A model generated the notes under the pieces. It did not search any database, was not told where the DNA came from, and saw only the letters and a program-made list of their open reading frames with translations. 33,724 nucleotides of DNA from a virus. Positions 23,759 to 29,975 of this stretch are shown here, piece by piece (the stretch's first letter is position 1; each line of letters opens with the position of its first letter). The position numbers were made by a program, and so were the translations under genes. The DNA is taken from positions 1 to 33,724 of the IMG/VR virus record IMGVR_UViG_3300023184_000338. The stretch is one strand, 5' to 3'.

Positions 23759-23760
23759 TA

Positions 23761-23769
23761 TGCTATGAT
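23761..23769 (+). promoter_or_regulatory. Extended -10 promoter for tRNA-Ile-like gene
   Basis: TGC-TATGAT begins two bases after the helicase stop codon and ends 7-8 nt before the tRNA 5' end. No good -35. Confidence 0.5.
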
Positions 23770-23776
23770 CCGACAA

Positions 23777-23847
23777 TGGGCGACGGTACTGGTTGACCAC
23801 GCGAGTCTTATATGCTTGTAGGCAAGGTTCGATTCCTTGGTTGCCCA
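23777..23847 (+). tRNA. tRNA-Ile-like (UAU), unusual D-arm
   Basis: GGGCGAC (23778-23784) pairs with GTTGCCC, and the T-arm CAAGG-TTCGATT-CCTTG is canonical. The anticodon stem CGAGT/GCTTG contains two G-T pairs around loop CTTATAT, giving anticodon TAT (Ile, AUA codons). The D region is irregular: only GGT/ACC pairs, and one or two linker bases seem missing. It may be a degenerate or unusually folded tRNA. CCA is not encoded. Confidence 0.65.
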
Positions 23848-23859
23848 CTAGGAGACAAA

Positions 23860-24330
23860 ATGACCTCTTTTGATACCCCAGTTGGTTGCAAATGCAATGA
23901 ATGCAAACGTTGCAAAAACCGCATTAAGGCCAAACTTTGGCGTGAAAATAATCCGAACCATCTTAAAAAATATTATATTGATAATAAAGAACGGATTAAT
24001 GCCGTTTCTCAAAATTGGAAAGACGACAACAGGGAAGAGGTCAGAGATTACAATCGGGAATACAGTAAAGAGTATCGCGAACGTCCCGGCGTTACAGAAA
24101 AGACAACCGAATGGGACAGAGAGCGCCGGAAGAAGCCAGAACACCGCGAACGAATTCTTGCAAGGAAGAAATTGCAGCAGGCCGTAAGAAGAGGAACAAT
24201 TGAACGTCAATCGTGTGAGGTCTGCGGTGCGACGGAAGGCGTTCATGGGCACCACGAGGATTACAAGAAGCCGTACGATGTGATATGGTTGTGCATAACG
24301 CACCATGCTGAGGTGCATAGAACGAAATAA
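23860..24330 (+). CDS. HNH homing-type endonuclease
   Basis: A 156-residue protein. The C-terminus carries the HNH nuclease with zinc ribs: C119-x2-C122 (CEVCGA), VHGHHEDYKKP (H131, H132), VIWLCITHHAEVH (C145, H148/H149). The N-terminus has a cysteine cluster (CKCNECKRCKN), then a long basic, helical stretch with repeated NREE/YNREYSKEY-type segments that probably contacts DNA. Such free-standing HNH genes often behave as homing endonucleases. AGGAG lies 6 nt before the ATG at 23860; longer readings enter the tRNA. It sits between tRNA-Ile and tRNA-Lys, so it looks like an insertion into a tRNA cluster. Confidence 0.85.
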   Translation: MTSFDTPVGCKCNECKRCKNRIKAKLWRENNPNHLKKYYIDNKERINAVSQNWKDDNREEVRDYNREYSKEYRERPGVTEKTTEWDRERRKKPEHRERILARKKLQQAVRRGTIERQSCEVCGATEGVHGHHEDYKKPYDVIWLCITHHAEVHRTK

Positions 24331-24339
24331 ACGCCCTAC

Positions 24340-24412
24340 GGGAGTATGGCCAAATGGTTAAGGCATCTGACTTTTAATCAGACGATTCTAGGTTCGAATC
24401 CTAGTGCTCCCA
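24340..24412 (+). tRNA. tRNA-Lys (UUU)
   Basis: Acceptor GGGAGTA/TGCTCCC with one G-T pair, discriminator A. Anticodon stem TCTGA/TCAGA with loop CTTTTAA, anticodon TTT. T-arm CTAGG-TTCGAAT-CCTAG. No encoded CCA. It lies 9 nt after the HNH stop. Confidence 0.95.
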
Positions 24413-24418
24413 CCTCAC

Positions 24419-24489
24419 GGCCCGTTCGTCTATTGGTAGGACTCCACCCTTTCACGGTGGCGAAGAGAGTTCGATCCTCTCACGGGCTA
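24419..24489 (+). tRNA. tRNA-Glu (UUC)
   Basis: Acceptor GGCCCGT pairs with ACGGGCT (first pair G-T), discriminator A. Anticodon stem CCACC/GGTGG with loop CTTTCAC, anticodon TTC. T-arm GAGAG-TTCGATC-CTCTC. Its last three bases overlap the stop codon of the convergent SpoU gene. Confidence 0.93.
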
Positions 24490-25062
24490 TGATATTGCAG
24501 CAGTTTTTACTGCGTAATCGTACATTGCAATCCCGCTGGCGGTTCCTACGTTCAATGAACGAGTAGAACCGATCTGGGGGATATAGACTACATCGGCAGC
24601 GCGCGCGAGAGCGATATTTGAAATCCCGATGGATTCTTGACCAAAAATTACGAGCGATTTTTCTTGCCAGCGGTATTCATTGACCGGGGAAGCCGACTCA
24701 ACATTATCGATTGCGATAATTCTGTGGCCTCTGTAATTTGAGATGACTTCATCAATAGATTTGGCATGGTGGATGTGTTCGTATTTGTGGGTTCCGCAGG
24801 TGCCGCGCCTGTCATAGCGTTTTCGTCCAACAATCCAGACGCATTTGGAGAGGAAAGCGTTTGAGTTCCTGACAACGGTAGCAATGTTGAAGTCATAAGC
24901 GAAGTTCTCACATACCACGACCAATTCAGTCCGGCGGGTATCAAGGTCTGCGACAATTGCCTCATGCTCCCAGTATTTGTAGTGATTGATGACGTTTCGT
25001 CTGTCTTCAATTGGAGATTTTTCCAATCCATTGGGCCACCTTGCATTGTTTAATACGCTCAT
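24487..25062 (-). CDS. SpoU/TrmH-family RNA 2'-O-ribose methyltransferase
   Basis: A 191-residue SPOUT methyltransferase. The three family motifs are intact: motif 1 NIATVVRNSNAF (R65), motif 2 LVIFGQESIGIS (E143) and motif 3 IPQIGSTRSLNVGTASGIAMY (N171), which forms the trefoil knot and SAM pocket. The family methylates ribose 2'-OH in tRNA (Gm18, or position 34) or 23S rRNA. Its position next to phage tRNA genes suggests a tRNA substrate, by inference. No ribosome site precedes the ATG; an extended -10 box ends 6 nt upstream, so a leaderless mRNA is likely. The stop codon lies within the 3' end of tRNA-Glu on the other strand. Confidence 0.9.
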   Translation of the reverse strand: MSVLNNARWPNGLEKSPIEDRRNVINHYKYWEHEAIVADLDTRRTELVVVCENFAYDFNIATVVRNSNAFLSKCVWIVGRKRYDRRGTCGTHKYEHIHHAKSIDEVISNYRGHRIIAIDNVESASPVNEYRWQEKSLVIFGQESIGISNIALARAADVVYIPQIGSTRSLNVGTASGIAMYDYAVKTAAIS

Positions 25063-25068
25063 GTTTTG

Positions 25069-25077
25069 ATCATATCA
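25069..25077 (-). promoter_or_regulatory. Extended -10 promoter of the SpoU gene
   Basis: TGA-TATGAT, with only 6 nt to the ATG at 25062. The site forms part of a palindrome, GTTTTGAT-CAT-ATCAAAAC (25063-25081), and begins inside the T-tract of the upstream terminator. Confidence 0.5.
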
Positions 25078-25111
25078 AAACAAAAGGGCGACAGACCAAA
25101 GTCTGCCGCCC
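25077..25111 (-). terminator. Rho-independent terminator after the GPT-repeat gene
   Basis: Minus-strand stem GGGCGGCAGA/TCTGTCGCCC (10 bp with one G-T pair, 6-nt loop) followed by TTTTGTTTT. Confidence 0.88.
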
Positions 25112-25124
25112 CAGTGTTTCGAGA

Positions 25125-25406
25125 TTATGGGCCTGTAGGACCTGTGGCACCAGTGGCACCAGTAGGACCAGTAGGACCTGTAGGACCAGTAGGACCAGTA
25201 GGACCTGTAGGACCAGTAGGACCAGTAGGACCTGTGACGTTCACGTCAACGGTTACCCAGCGACCTGCTGAAACATTGCGGATGTCACGCTGAATTTTTG
25301 GATCAGCGATGTTGACAACCGTACCACCATCAGCGTTGCTGATGTTTGTGTTGCCGAGACGCAAGGGCTGACGGCCCATTCGGCGAATTCTAACGTAATC
25401 TGCCAT
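25125..25406 (-). CDS. Short collagen-like (Gly-Pro-Thr)n protein
   Basis: A 93-residue protein. The first 58 residues form a small basic then mixed domain ([18 protein letters not shown] ... [21 protein letters not shown]), and residues 59-93 are uninterrupted Gly-X-Y triplets: eight GPT, two GAT, then GPT-GP to the C-terminus. This is a collagen-like triple-helix tail; GPT threonines are known O-glycosylation sites in bacterial collagen-like proteins such as BclA. The N-terminal part probably anchors it to the particle; a virion decoration protein is likely but not certain. AAAGG lies 8-9 nt before the ATG. A terminator follows directly. The triplet number is probably prone to slippage. Confidence 0.8.
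   Translation of the reverse strand: MADYVRIRRMGRQPLRLGNTNISNADGGTVVNIADPKIQRDIRNVSAGRWVTVDVNVTGPTGPTGPTGPTGPTGPTGPTGPTGATGATGPTGP
25128..25232 (-). repeat. 9-bp codon repeat encoding Gly-Pro/Ala-Thr
   Basis: Near-identical 9-bp units (GGT-CCT/CCA-ACA type) encode the collagen-like tail. They are coding repeats with no spacers, so this is not a CRISPR array. Confidence 0.9.
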
Positions 25407-25498
25407 GAGATTACCTTTCTTGTTGGTCGTTCTCCTTCATGCCGAGGCAATCTGGTAGCGACAGTTCACCAATTACGGTCAGCAAACGGCCTAGAATA

Positions 25499-25580
25499 TG
25501 CCCGAAGAGGGATTCGAACCCTCAAACCTTGCGGCGGCGGATCTTGAATCCGCTGTGTCTGCCAATTCCACCACCCGGGC
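25499..25580 (-). tRNA. tRNA-Leu (CAA)
   Basis: Class II tRNA on the minus strand. Acceptor GCCCGGG pairs with TTCGGGC (two G-T pairs), discriminator A. Anticodon stem GCGGA/TCCGC holds loop TTCAAGA, anticodon CAA. A long variable arm follows, then T-arm GAGGG-TTCGAAT-CCCTC. No encoded CCA. Confidence 0.95.
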
Positions 25581-25589
25581 TATATGTAA

Positions 25590-25618
25590 ACCCTACCACA
25601 AAAGTAGACGATTCGCAA
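25590..25618 (-). promoter_or_regulatory. Promoter of tRNA-Leu and the GPT-repeat gene
   Basis: TTGCGA (25613-25618), 17 bp, then TAGGGT (25590-25595) preceded by TGG. The glycosyltransferase stop codon TAG forms the start of the -10. The tRNA begins 9 nt downstream. Confidence 0.45.
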
Positions 25619-26360
25619 AATTATCTACGGTACCGTACATAAGAATTTTTGATTGCGCATATTTCATGTGAGCCAATCCATTTTTAGATTCCCAAATAGC
25701 CTTTTCCATTTCGTCATCAGAATACGCAATTCCAAATCTGCCAAAAAATGAATTTTCCAAATCTTTTGGCTTCCATTCAGCAGTTGTATGAACACGCACT
25801 GGCGTTCCACACATAGCAGCCTCTAAGTTCAAAGCAGAAAAAGGATCAAATGATATTAGATATTCAATGCTTCCAAGAAGAATGGCAAGTTCTTCTCGTG
25901 TGTATGATTTATCAGGAGATATTCTAAAAGCGTTGTAAGGGATTTTGTACAAATCTTCATATCCTTTTCCAACCCAATAAGCAATACCTTTTCTTTCAAG
26001 ATTCATTGGTTTGAATATTTCTGACTCCACAATGGGGACATGAAGGATAGGGTGGTCGCCAAGGCCATGAATCCATGCCCAGCATTCTCCGTCAAGATCG
26101 GCACGATTCAAAAGCCATCGAACAAATCTATCACTACCTGCTGGGTTATTAACAATAATTTCTGGATAAACATGTATGTCTTCGTCTGAATTCTTTAACA
26201 ATTTTGGCGCATTATAAGGGTTTTCAACATACTCCCCTAGAAAAGTTTGTATATTCGCATCAATATTGCGTTCTCGTAGCAAGTCGCAGAGAAGATACAG
26301 TGCGCGGATCCCACCACTTTGATGAGTATACGGTGGAGACCAGACAATTACACGAGTCAA
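25593..26360 (-). CDS. Glycosyltransferase, GT-B type (GT4-like)
   Basis: A 255-residue protein with the pattern of retaining GT-B enzymes: an N-terminal SPPYTHQSGGIRALYLLCDLL that reads like the glycine-rich acceptor loop plus first helix, and a C-terminal FDPFSALNLEAAMCGTPVRVH with the ExxxxxxxE-like sugar-nucleotide motif. It is shorter than typical GT4 enzymes (350-400 residues). The first codon is TTG at 26360, directly after the TAG of the upstream gene, with no ribosome site, so coupled translation is likely. It is last in a row of three minus-strand glycosyltransferases. The acceptor is unknown; fibre or capsid protein is inferred. Confidence 0.75.
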   Translation of the reverse strand: MTRVIVWSPPYTHQSGGIRALYLLCDLLRERNIDANIQTFLGEYVENPYNAPKLLKNSDEDIHVYPEIIVNNPAGSDRFVRWLLNRADLDGECWAWIHGLGDHPILHVPIVESEIFKPMNLERKGIAYWVGKGYEDLYKIPYNAFRISPDKSYTREELAILLGSIEYLISFDPFSALNLEAAMCGTPVRVHTTAEWKPKDLENSFFGRFGIAYSDDEMEKAIWESKNGLAHMKYAQSKILMYGTVDNFANRLLLW

Positions 26361-27431
26361 CTAACCAACGACCTTTAGATACGTCTCTAAATTTCCTAAC
26401 AGCCTTTCATTTTTTGGTTCAAAAGTGATGGCGTCTTGACCGTGCTTGATGGCTGATTTGTACAGACCAAGATGAAACGAGGAAACCGAAGCCAGATCAT
26501 GAGGCAAAGATCCCCACGCCGGTTCTTCACAAAGATACTCTAAAGGTTTCTCTGCGATCTCTAGCGCCCTCTTAGAAGCCGCTAGGCAAGCCTCCCAACG
26601 TGACTGGTCGTGATAGTAGAGCGAGAGTTCAACCCATCCCTCGCGCCTGTCAGGGGCCTCTGCACACGCTCTCAAGAGCCACGTTTCTCTTTCGTGCAAT
26701 TCTAGTTCGGCTAGGTACCGCATTCCTCTAGCGCGTTCTGGACGCCATTGGGCGCGGGGCAAAGACAGATGGCGCTTGAATTCATTGATTGCCTTCTGAT
26801 GATTGTCGTCATCGTGCCGATGAAAGTAGAGTTCACGAGCATAGTAATAGGCATTGCGATCATCCTCTGGATCTTCCTGCACAGACAACTCAAGAAGGGG
26901 AAAATATTGTCCGCGAGATTTGGTGTCATCCGGATGGTGATGAATCTCAATTTCTTCATACCAACTTTGAGTTTCACGTCCTGTCGTTGAGCCGATGACT
27001 TCGTGGACGGGATGTTTCCAGCGATAATCCTTGCGGGCATGTATCTTGTCACCGCCGTAGGTCAAGCCTTCCGATCCGTCAGCGTTCCAAGACCAGACAT
27101 ATTTGTAGCGAGGTCGCGTAATGCCAGCAGCATGAGCCTTCTCAAGGCCCTCTCTCCATCCGGGAAGAAGAATCTCGTCTACGTCTAAGGCTATGCAGTA
27201 ATCGAAATTTTCAGGTACGGCATCAAGGGATGCATTGCGGGCAACATCGAAACGCCACGGTTCAATTTTAAACTTAATCACCTCAACACCACATTCTTTT
27301 GCAAGAGCGACAGTGTTGTCAGTAGAACCGGTGTCAGCAAGCAGAATTAGATCGGCGTCTTTTGCGGATTCCGACCATCTTTTGATGAATTGTTCTTCGT
27401 TTTTAGATATATTGTAAACAGCAACTTTCAT
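26361..27431 (-). CDS. Glycosyltransferase GT2 fused to TPR-like repeats (copy A)
   Basis: A 356-residue two-domain protein. The N-terminal GT-A domain has LLADTGSTDNT (nucleotide-sugar motif), the metal-binding DxD in ALDVDEIL and KHPVHEV near the catalytic region. From about residue 200 on, helical pairs resembling tetratricopeptide repeats follow (ELYFHRHDDDNHQKAINEF, GWVELSLYYHDQSRWEACL, LGLYKSAIKHGQDAI), which probably hold the protein acceptor. AAGGA lies 6 nt before the ATG. A paralog with the same layout is encoded at 28871. Protein O- or N-glycosylation of a virion component is the likely role, by inference. Confidence 0.85.
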   Translation of the reverse strand: MKVAVYNISKNEEQFIKRWSESAKDADLILLADTGSTDNTVALAKECGVEVIKFKIEPWRFDVARNASLDAVPENFDYCIALDVDEILLPGWREGLEKAHAAGITRPRYKYVWSWNADGSEGLTYGGDKIHARKDYRWKHPVHEVIGSTTGRETQSWYEEIEIHHHPDDTKSRGQYFPLLELSVQEDPEDDRNAYYYARELYFHRHDDDNHQKAINEFKRHLSLPRAQWRPERARGMRYLAELELHERETWLLRACAEAPDRREGWVELSLYYHDQSRWEACLAASKRALEIAEKPLEYLCEEPAWGSLPHDLASVSSFHLGLYKSAIKHGQDAITFEPKNERLLGNLETYLKVVG

Positions 27432-27448
27432 AATTTTCCTTAAAATGG

Positions 27449-28156
27449 TTAATATAAAATTTCAAAAGCAGCCGCTGCATACCACAGGCCAAAGATGAAA
27501 GCACCTACGGATCCGATAAGAGCGATCCGTTTCATATCAATCTTTTGTTCTGTTGCGTCCATTCCGCGACATAGCAACCATGAACAAAACGCCATTGAGA
27601 TAGCCGTGAAAACGGCAAGAACCACAAGAGCAATTGACGCCATTAAATGGCTTTGCATTCTGCTTAAGATCAAGGCTACGGCTCCTGCGCTACCACCGGT
27701 TCCGTGAAGAACTCCTATAGCAAGAGCGGTTCTATTTGTTCGGTGAGCATGACCGGGACTGCTGTGAGTGTGGGGGTGGGCGTGTTCTGGTCCGTTGTGG
27801 TGTGTATGAGCATGGTTGTCTTTCTTCAGAAACGCCAGTCTGAACATCACGCGGAGTGCTAGGACAGATATCAAAATGCCGACCGCAAACTCAAGCGTCT
27901 GCTGAAACACTTCTGGCAATGCCCCAAAGAAATAAATCAGCGGAACGCCGACTAGGATCATGGATGCGGCGTGACCAACCCCCCAAGAAAAACCAATGTA
28001 ATGTGGCGCGCGCTGCTTTTTGTTTAGCCTAAGCGTGAGGAGCGCAGAGAGATGATCCGGGTCTGTTGCATGACGAAGACCCAGAAGTGCTCCCACTATC
28101 AAAACAAAAGTCCATCCATTCCCGTACGATGCCAGATACTCGTCTAAGCCAAACAC
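27449..28156 (-). CDS. Nickel/cobalt transporter-like membrane protein (NicO/UreH-type)
   Basis: A 235-residue protein with about six transmembrane helices (near 17-37, 58-78, 86-106, 145-167, 172-197, 208-234). Helix 1-2 carries LGLRHATDPDHLSAL, matching the metal-recognition signature H-x4-D-H of nickel/cobalt permeases (H29, D34, H35). A His-rich loop at 115-138, rich in HAH, HTHH and HPHTH, would bind divalent metal. GVLHGTGGSAGAVAL is a second motif seen in UreH/NicO-type proteins. Direction of transport (uptake or efflux, as in RcnA) cannot be read. It starts at GTG, sharing one base with the previous stop (TAGTG). Such a gene is rare in phages; with the B12-dependent reductase here, cobalt supply is an attractive explanation. 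Confidence 0.8.
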   Translation of the reverse strand: MFGLDEYLASYGNGWTFVLIVGALLGLRHATDPDHLSALLTLRLNKKQRAPHYIGFSWGVGHAASMILVGVPLIYFFGALPEVFQQTLEFAVGILISVLALRVMFRLAFLKKDNHAHTHHNGPEHAHPHTHSSPGHAHRTNRTALAIGVLHGTGGSAGAVALILSRMQSHLMASIALVVLAVFTAISMAFCSWLLCRGMDATEQKIDMKRIALIGSVGAFIFGLWYAAAAFEILY

Positions 28157-28863
28157 TACTTGTAGTCTTTTCTCTGGCGGTAATCATTCTTATATCTATG
28201 ACCGAATCGTCTTTTAGACCTCTCCCATTGCTTTGGATCAAAAGTTGACTCTTCTTTGATTTTTGATTTCCAATTTTCCCGCTTAAAAGGAATCACCTGA
28301 ATCATGGGAGTTCCCATCTCAATTTTTCCTCTAAAGCCCTTGCGAAGAAGGAAGGGAAAATTAACAGGCTGGATATTGTATGTGTCAGTGTCAACTACTC
28401 CGGGAAAACATTTGAAGGGAAGATCTTCATGCCATAGAGGAGAAAGGAAGAGACACGAGTAGCCCGGAGGTGTCGCGATTACCCACGGGTTGTGGAATTT
28501 CCATGCAACTGGGTCCCAGATTTTAGAGTCGATAGGCAGTTCGCTGACCTGCCCTGTGCTGTGGGTAGAAAACTGAGTAAAAACATCGGAGGGCCAGCGT
28601 ATAGACACGTTGCCCTCCTCGTTATCTTCAGCCTCAACGTCTTGCGGCAAGGGAATAATGTAGCCAGCGGTCATGGCGTCTAATGCGGGCATGCAATGCT
28701 TGACTGTATGGTTGTAGTTTCCGTCCTGCATCACCTGCTTGGTTTCGTCTGTGTACCCCGGTTGGCGCTTGTACCATTCGGGCAGAAATTGCGAGGCAGG
28801 CAAGGGAGGGTCAAACACTCCCTCAATCTCTGGGGTTGCTGGAGAGAATTTAATTTTAGACAT
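28156..28863 (-). CDS. Unknown conserved-looking phage protein
   Basis: A 235-residue soluble protein without signal peptide or membrane segments. Recognisable blocks are PPLPASQFLPEWYKRQPGY, VKHCMPALDAMTAGYIIPLP, WKFHNPWVIATPPGYSCLF, FPGVVDTDTYNIQPVNFPFL and GTPMIQVIPFKRE, then a very basic C-terminus (WERSKRRFGHRYKNDYRQRK). The aromatic, beta-rich core suggests a cupin-like or jelly-roll fold, but I do not name a family. A consensus extended -10 box ends 6 nt before the ATG with no ribosome site, so it may be leaderless. It is coupled to the Ni/Co transporter-like gene (TAGTG), so the two are co-expressed. Confidence 0.75.
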   Translation of the reverse strand: MSKIKFSPATPEIEGVFDPPLPASQFLPEWYKRQPGYTDETKQVMQDGNYNHTVKHCMPALDAMTAGYIIPLPQDVEAEDNEEGNVSIRWPSDVFTQFSTHSTGQVSELPIDSKIWDPVAWKFHNPWVIATPPGYSCLFLSPLWHEDLPFKCFPGVVDTDTYNIQPVNFPFLLRKGFRGKIEMGTPMIQVIPFKRENWKSKIKEESTFDPKQWERSKRRFGHRYKNDYRQRKDYK

Positions 28864-28869
28864 GGCGGT

Positions 28870-28878
28870 ATTATACCA
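28870..28878 (-). promoter_or_regulatory. Extended -10 promoter of the unknown/transporter/glycosyltransferase operon
   Basis: TGG-TATAAT, a perfect extended -10, 6 nt before the ATG at 28863 and overlapping the end of the upstream gene. No -35 match. Confidence 0.6.
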
Positions 28879-29965
28879 GCAATTTTGTTGTGCGGGTTTC
28901 CGGTGTAATCAAATACCATTCTAGGTTCTTGCGCAACCGCTGATCGTCGGGATCAAAAGACAAGGCCATTCTTCCTTGCGCAATTGCAACCTTCATATTT
29001 CCTAAGTGGTAAGCGGACAAAGCCGCCAGATCGTGCGGTTGTGACGACCACGCCGAAAATTGGTTTAGTTCGGAAAGGTTTTTTGTGTTGATGCGGAGCG
29101 CACGCATAGAAGTGATAAAACACTTTTCCCACTGTTCAACATCGTGATAGAATTGAGCCAGATCAATCAGCGGTTCACGTTCTCTCTTGGCCTCTTCACA
29201 CGCTTGCAGGAGCCATAGTTCGGCGTTTTGAGGCTCTACTCTGGCGAGACCAGAGCAGGCCGCCGCCCTCAGTAACCCCCAGTCCGACGGGAGCGTTAGT
29301 TGGCGTTTGAACTCTGCTGCGGCCTCTTCACTGCGTCCACTATCTGCAAACCCGCAAGCGTAGTCATAGGCGCTACGCGCATCTTGCTCATCGTTTTGTG
29401 TTGAGACAGCAAGAAAATCAAGGAGTTCGCCCTCCGTCGGCTGCAGTGGCTCTTCCACTACAAGAAGGGGTCGGTGATGCACACACATGTTTTGAATATC
29501 GCGCGATATTTCGGTTGTTCGATTTGATTCTAGTGTTTCGCTTATAGGATTTTTCCAGCGAAAACCGTGACGTGCGTGAATGCTGCTGCACCAGAAAGAA
29601 ACCCGTGGCTGATCGTTCTCATCATGCTCAGACGAATAAAGATAGCGACCACAGTTGGCGTCTCCCCATTGGTCTTCAATCGCCTCGCGCCAGCCACAAT
29701 CGACGGTGTCGTCTATGTTTAATTTCACGCATACATCAGCGTCAAATGGAAGTAGGGCCAACGCTGTGTTGAAAGCATCATCGGGTCGCCACGGATCAAC
29801 CCGAATTTCGTGAACGGTTATATGCAACTCGCGAGCGATCTTCACGGTGTCGTCAGTAGATCCAACATCAATCAACACGATCTCGTCTGCATTTTTAATC
29901 GTGTCCCACCAGCGCCACAAAATCTGGTCGCTATTTCTTGATACTGCGTACACAACAATTTTCAT
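28871..29965 (-). CDS. Glycosyltransferase GT2-TPR (copy B, divergent DxD)
   Basis: A 364-residue paralog of the protein at 26361. It shares the N-terminal pattern (MKIVVYAVSRNSDQ, IVLIDVGSTDDTVKIA, VDPWRPDDAFN) and the C-terminal TPR-like region (AYDYACGFADSGRSEEAAAEF, LAALSAYHLGNMKVAIAQG). Where copy A has LDVDE, this copy reads LNIDD, so the first Asp of the metal-binding DxD is Asn. The enzyme may have altered metal or donor use, or weak activity. The ATG lies 10 nt after the previous stop with no ribosome site, so coupling is probable. Two copies separated by two unrelated genes point to duplication followed by insertion or rearrangement. Confidence 0.82.
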   Translation of the reverse strand: MKIVVYAVSRNSDQILWRWWDTIKNADEIVLIDVGSTDDTVKIARELHITVHEIRVDPWRPDDAFNTALALLPFDADVCVKLNIDDTVDCGWREAIEDQWGDANCGRYLYSSEHDENDQPRVSFWCSSIHARHGFRWKNPISETLESNRTTEISRDIQNMCVHHRPLLVVEEPLQPTEGELLDFLAVSTQNDEQDARSAYDYACGFADSGRSEEAAAEFKRQLTLPSDWGLLRAAACSGLARVEPQNAELWLLQACEEAKREREPLIDLAQFYHDVEQWEKCFITSMRALRINTKNLSELNQFSAWSSQPHDLAALSAYHLGNMKVAIAQGRMALSFDPDDQRLRKNLEWYLITPETRTTKLLV

Positions 29966-29975
29966 TTAAATGCTG

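Noticed and set aside
23848-24318. Minus-strand 156-codon frame opposite the HNH gene
   Set aside because: The plus strand encodes a clear HNH domain; the antisense product is Phe-rich without pattern.
25128-25232. CRISPR-like short repeats
   Set aside because: Units are contiguous 9-bp codon repeats for Gly-X-Y with no spacers.
27495-27707. Plus-strand frame opposite the transporter-like gene
   Set aside because: Antisense of transmembrane-coding sequence, no ribosome site or motif.
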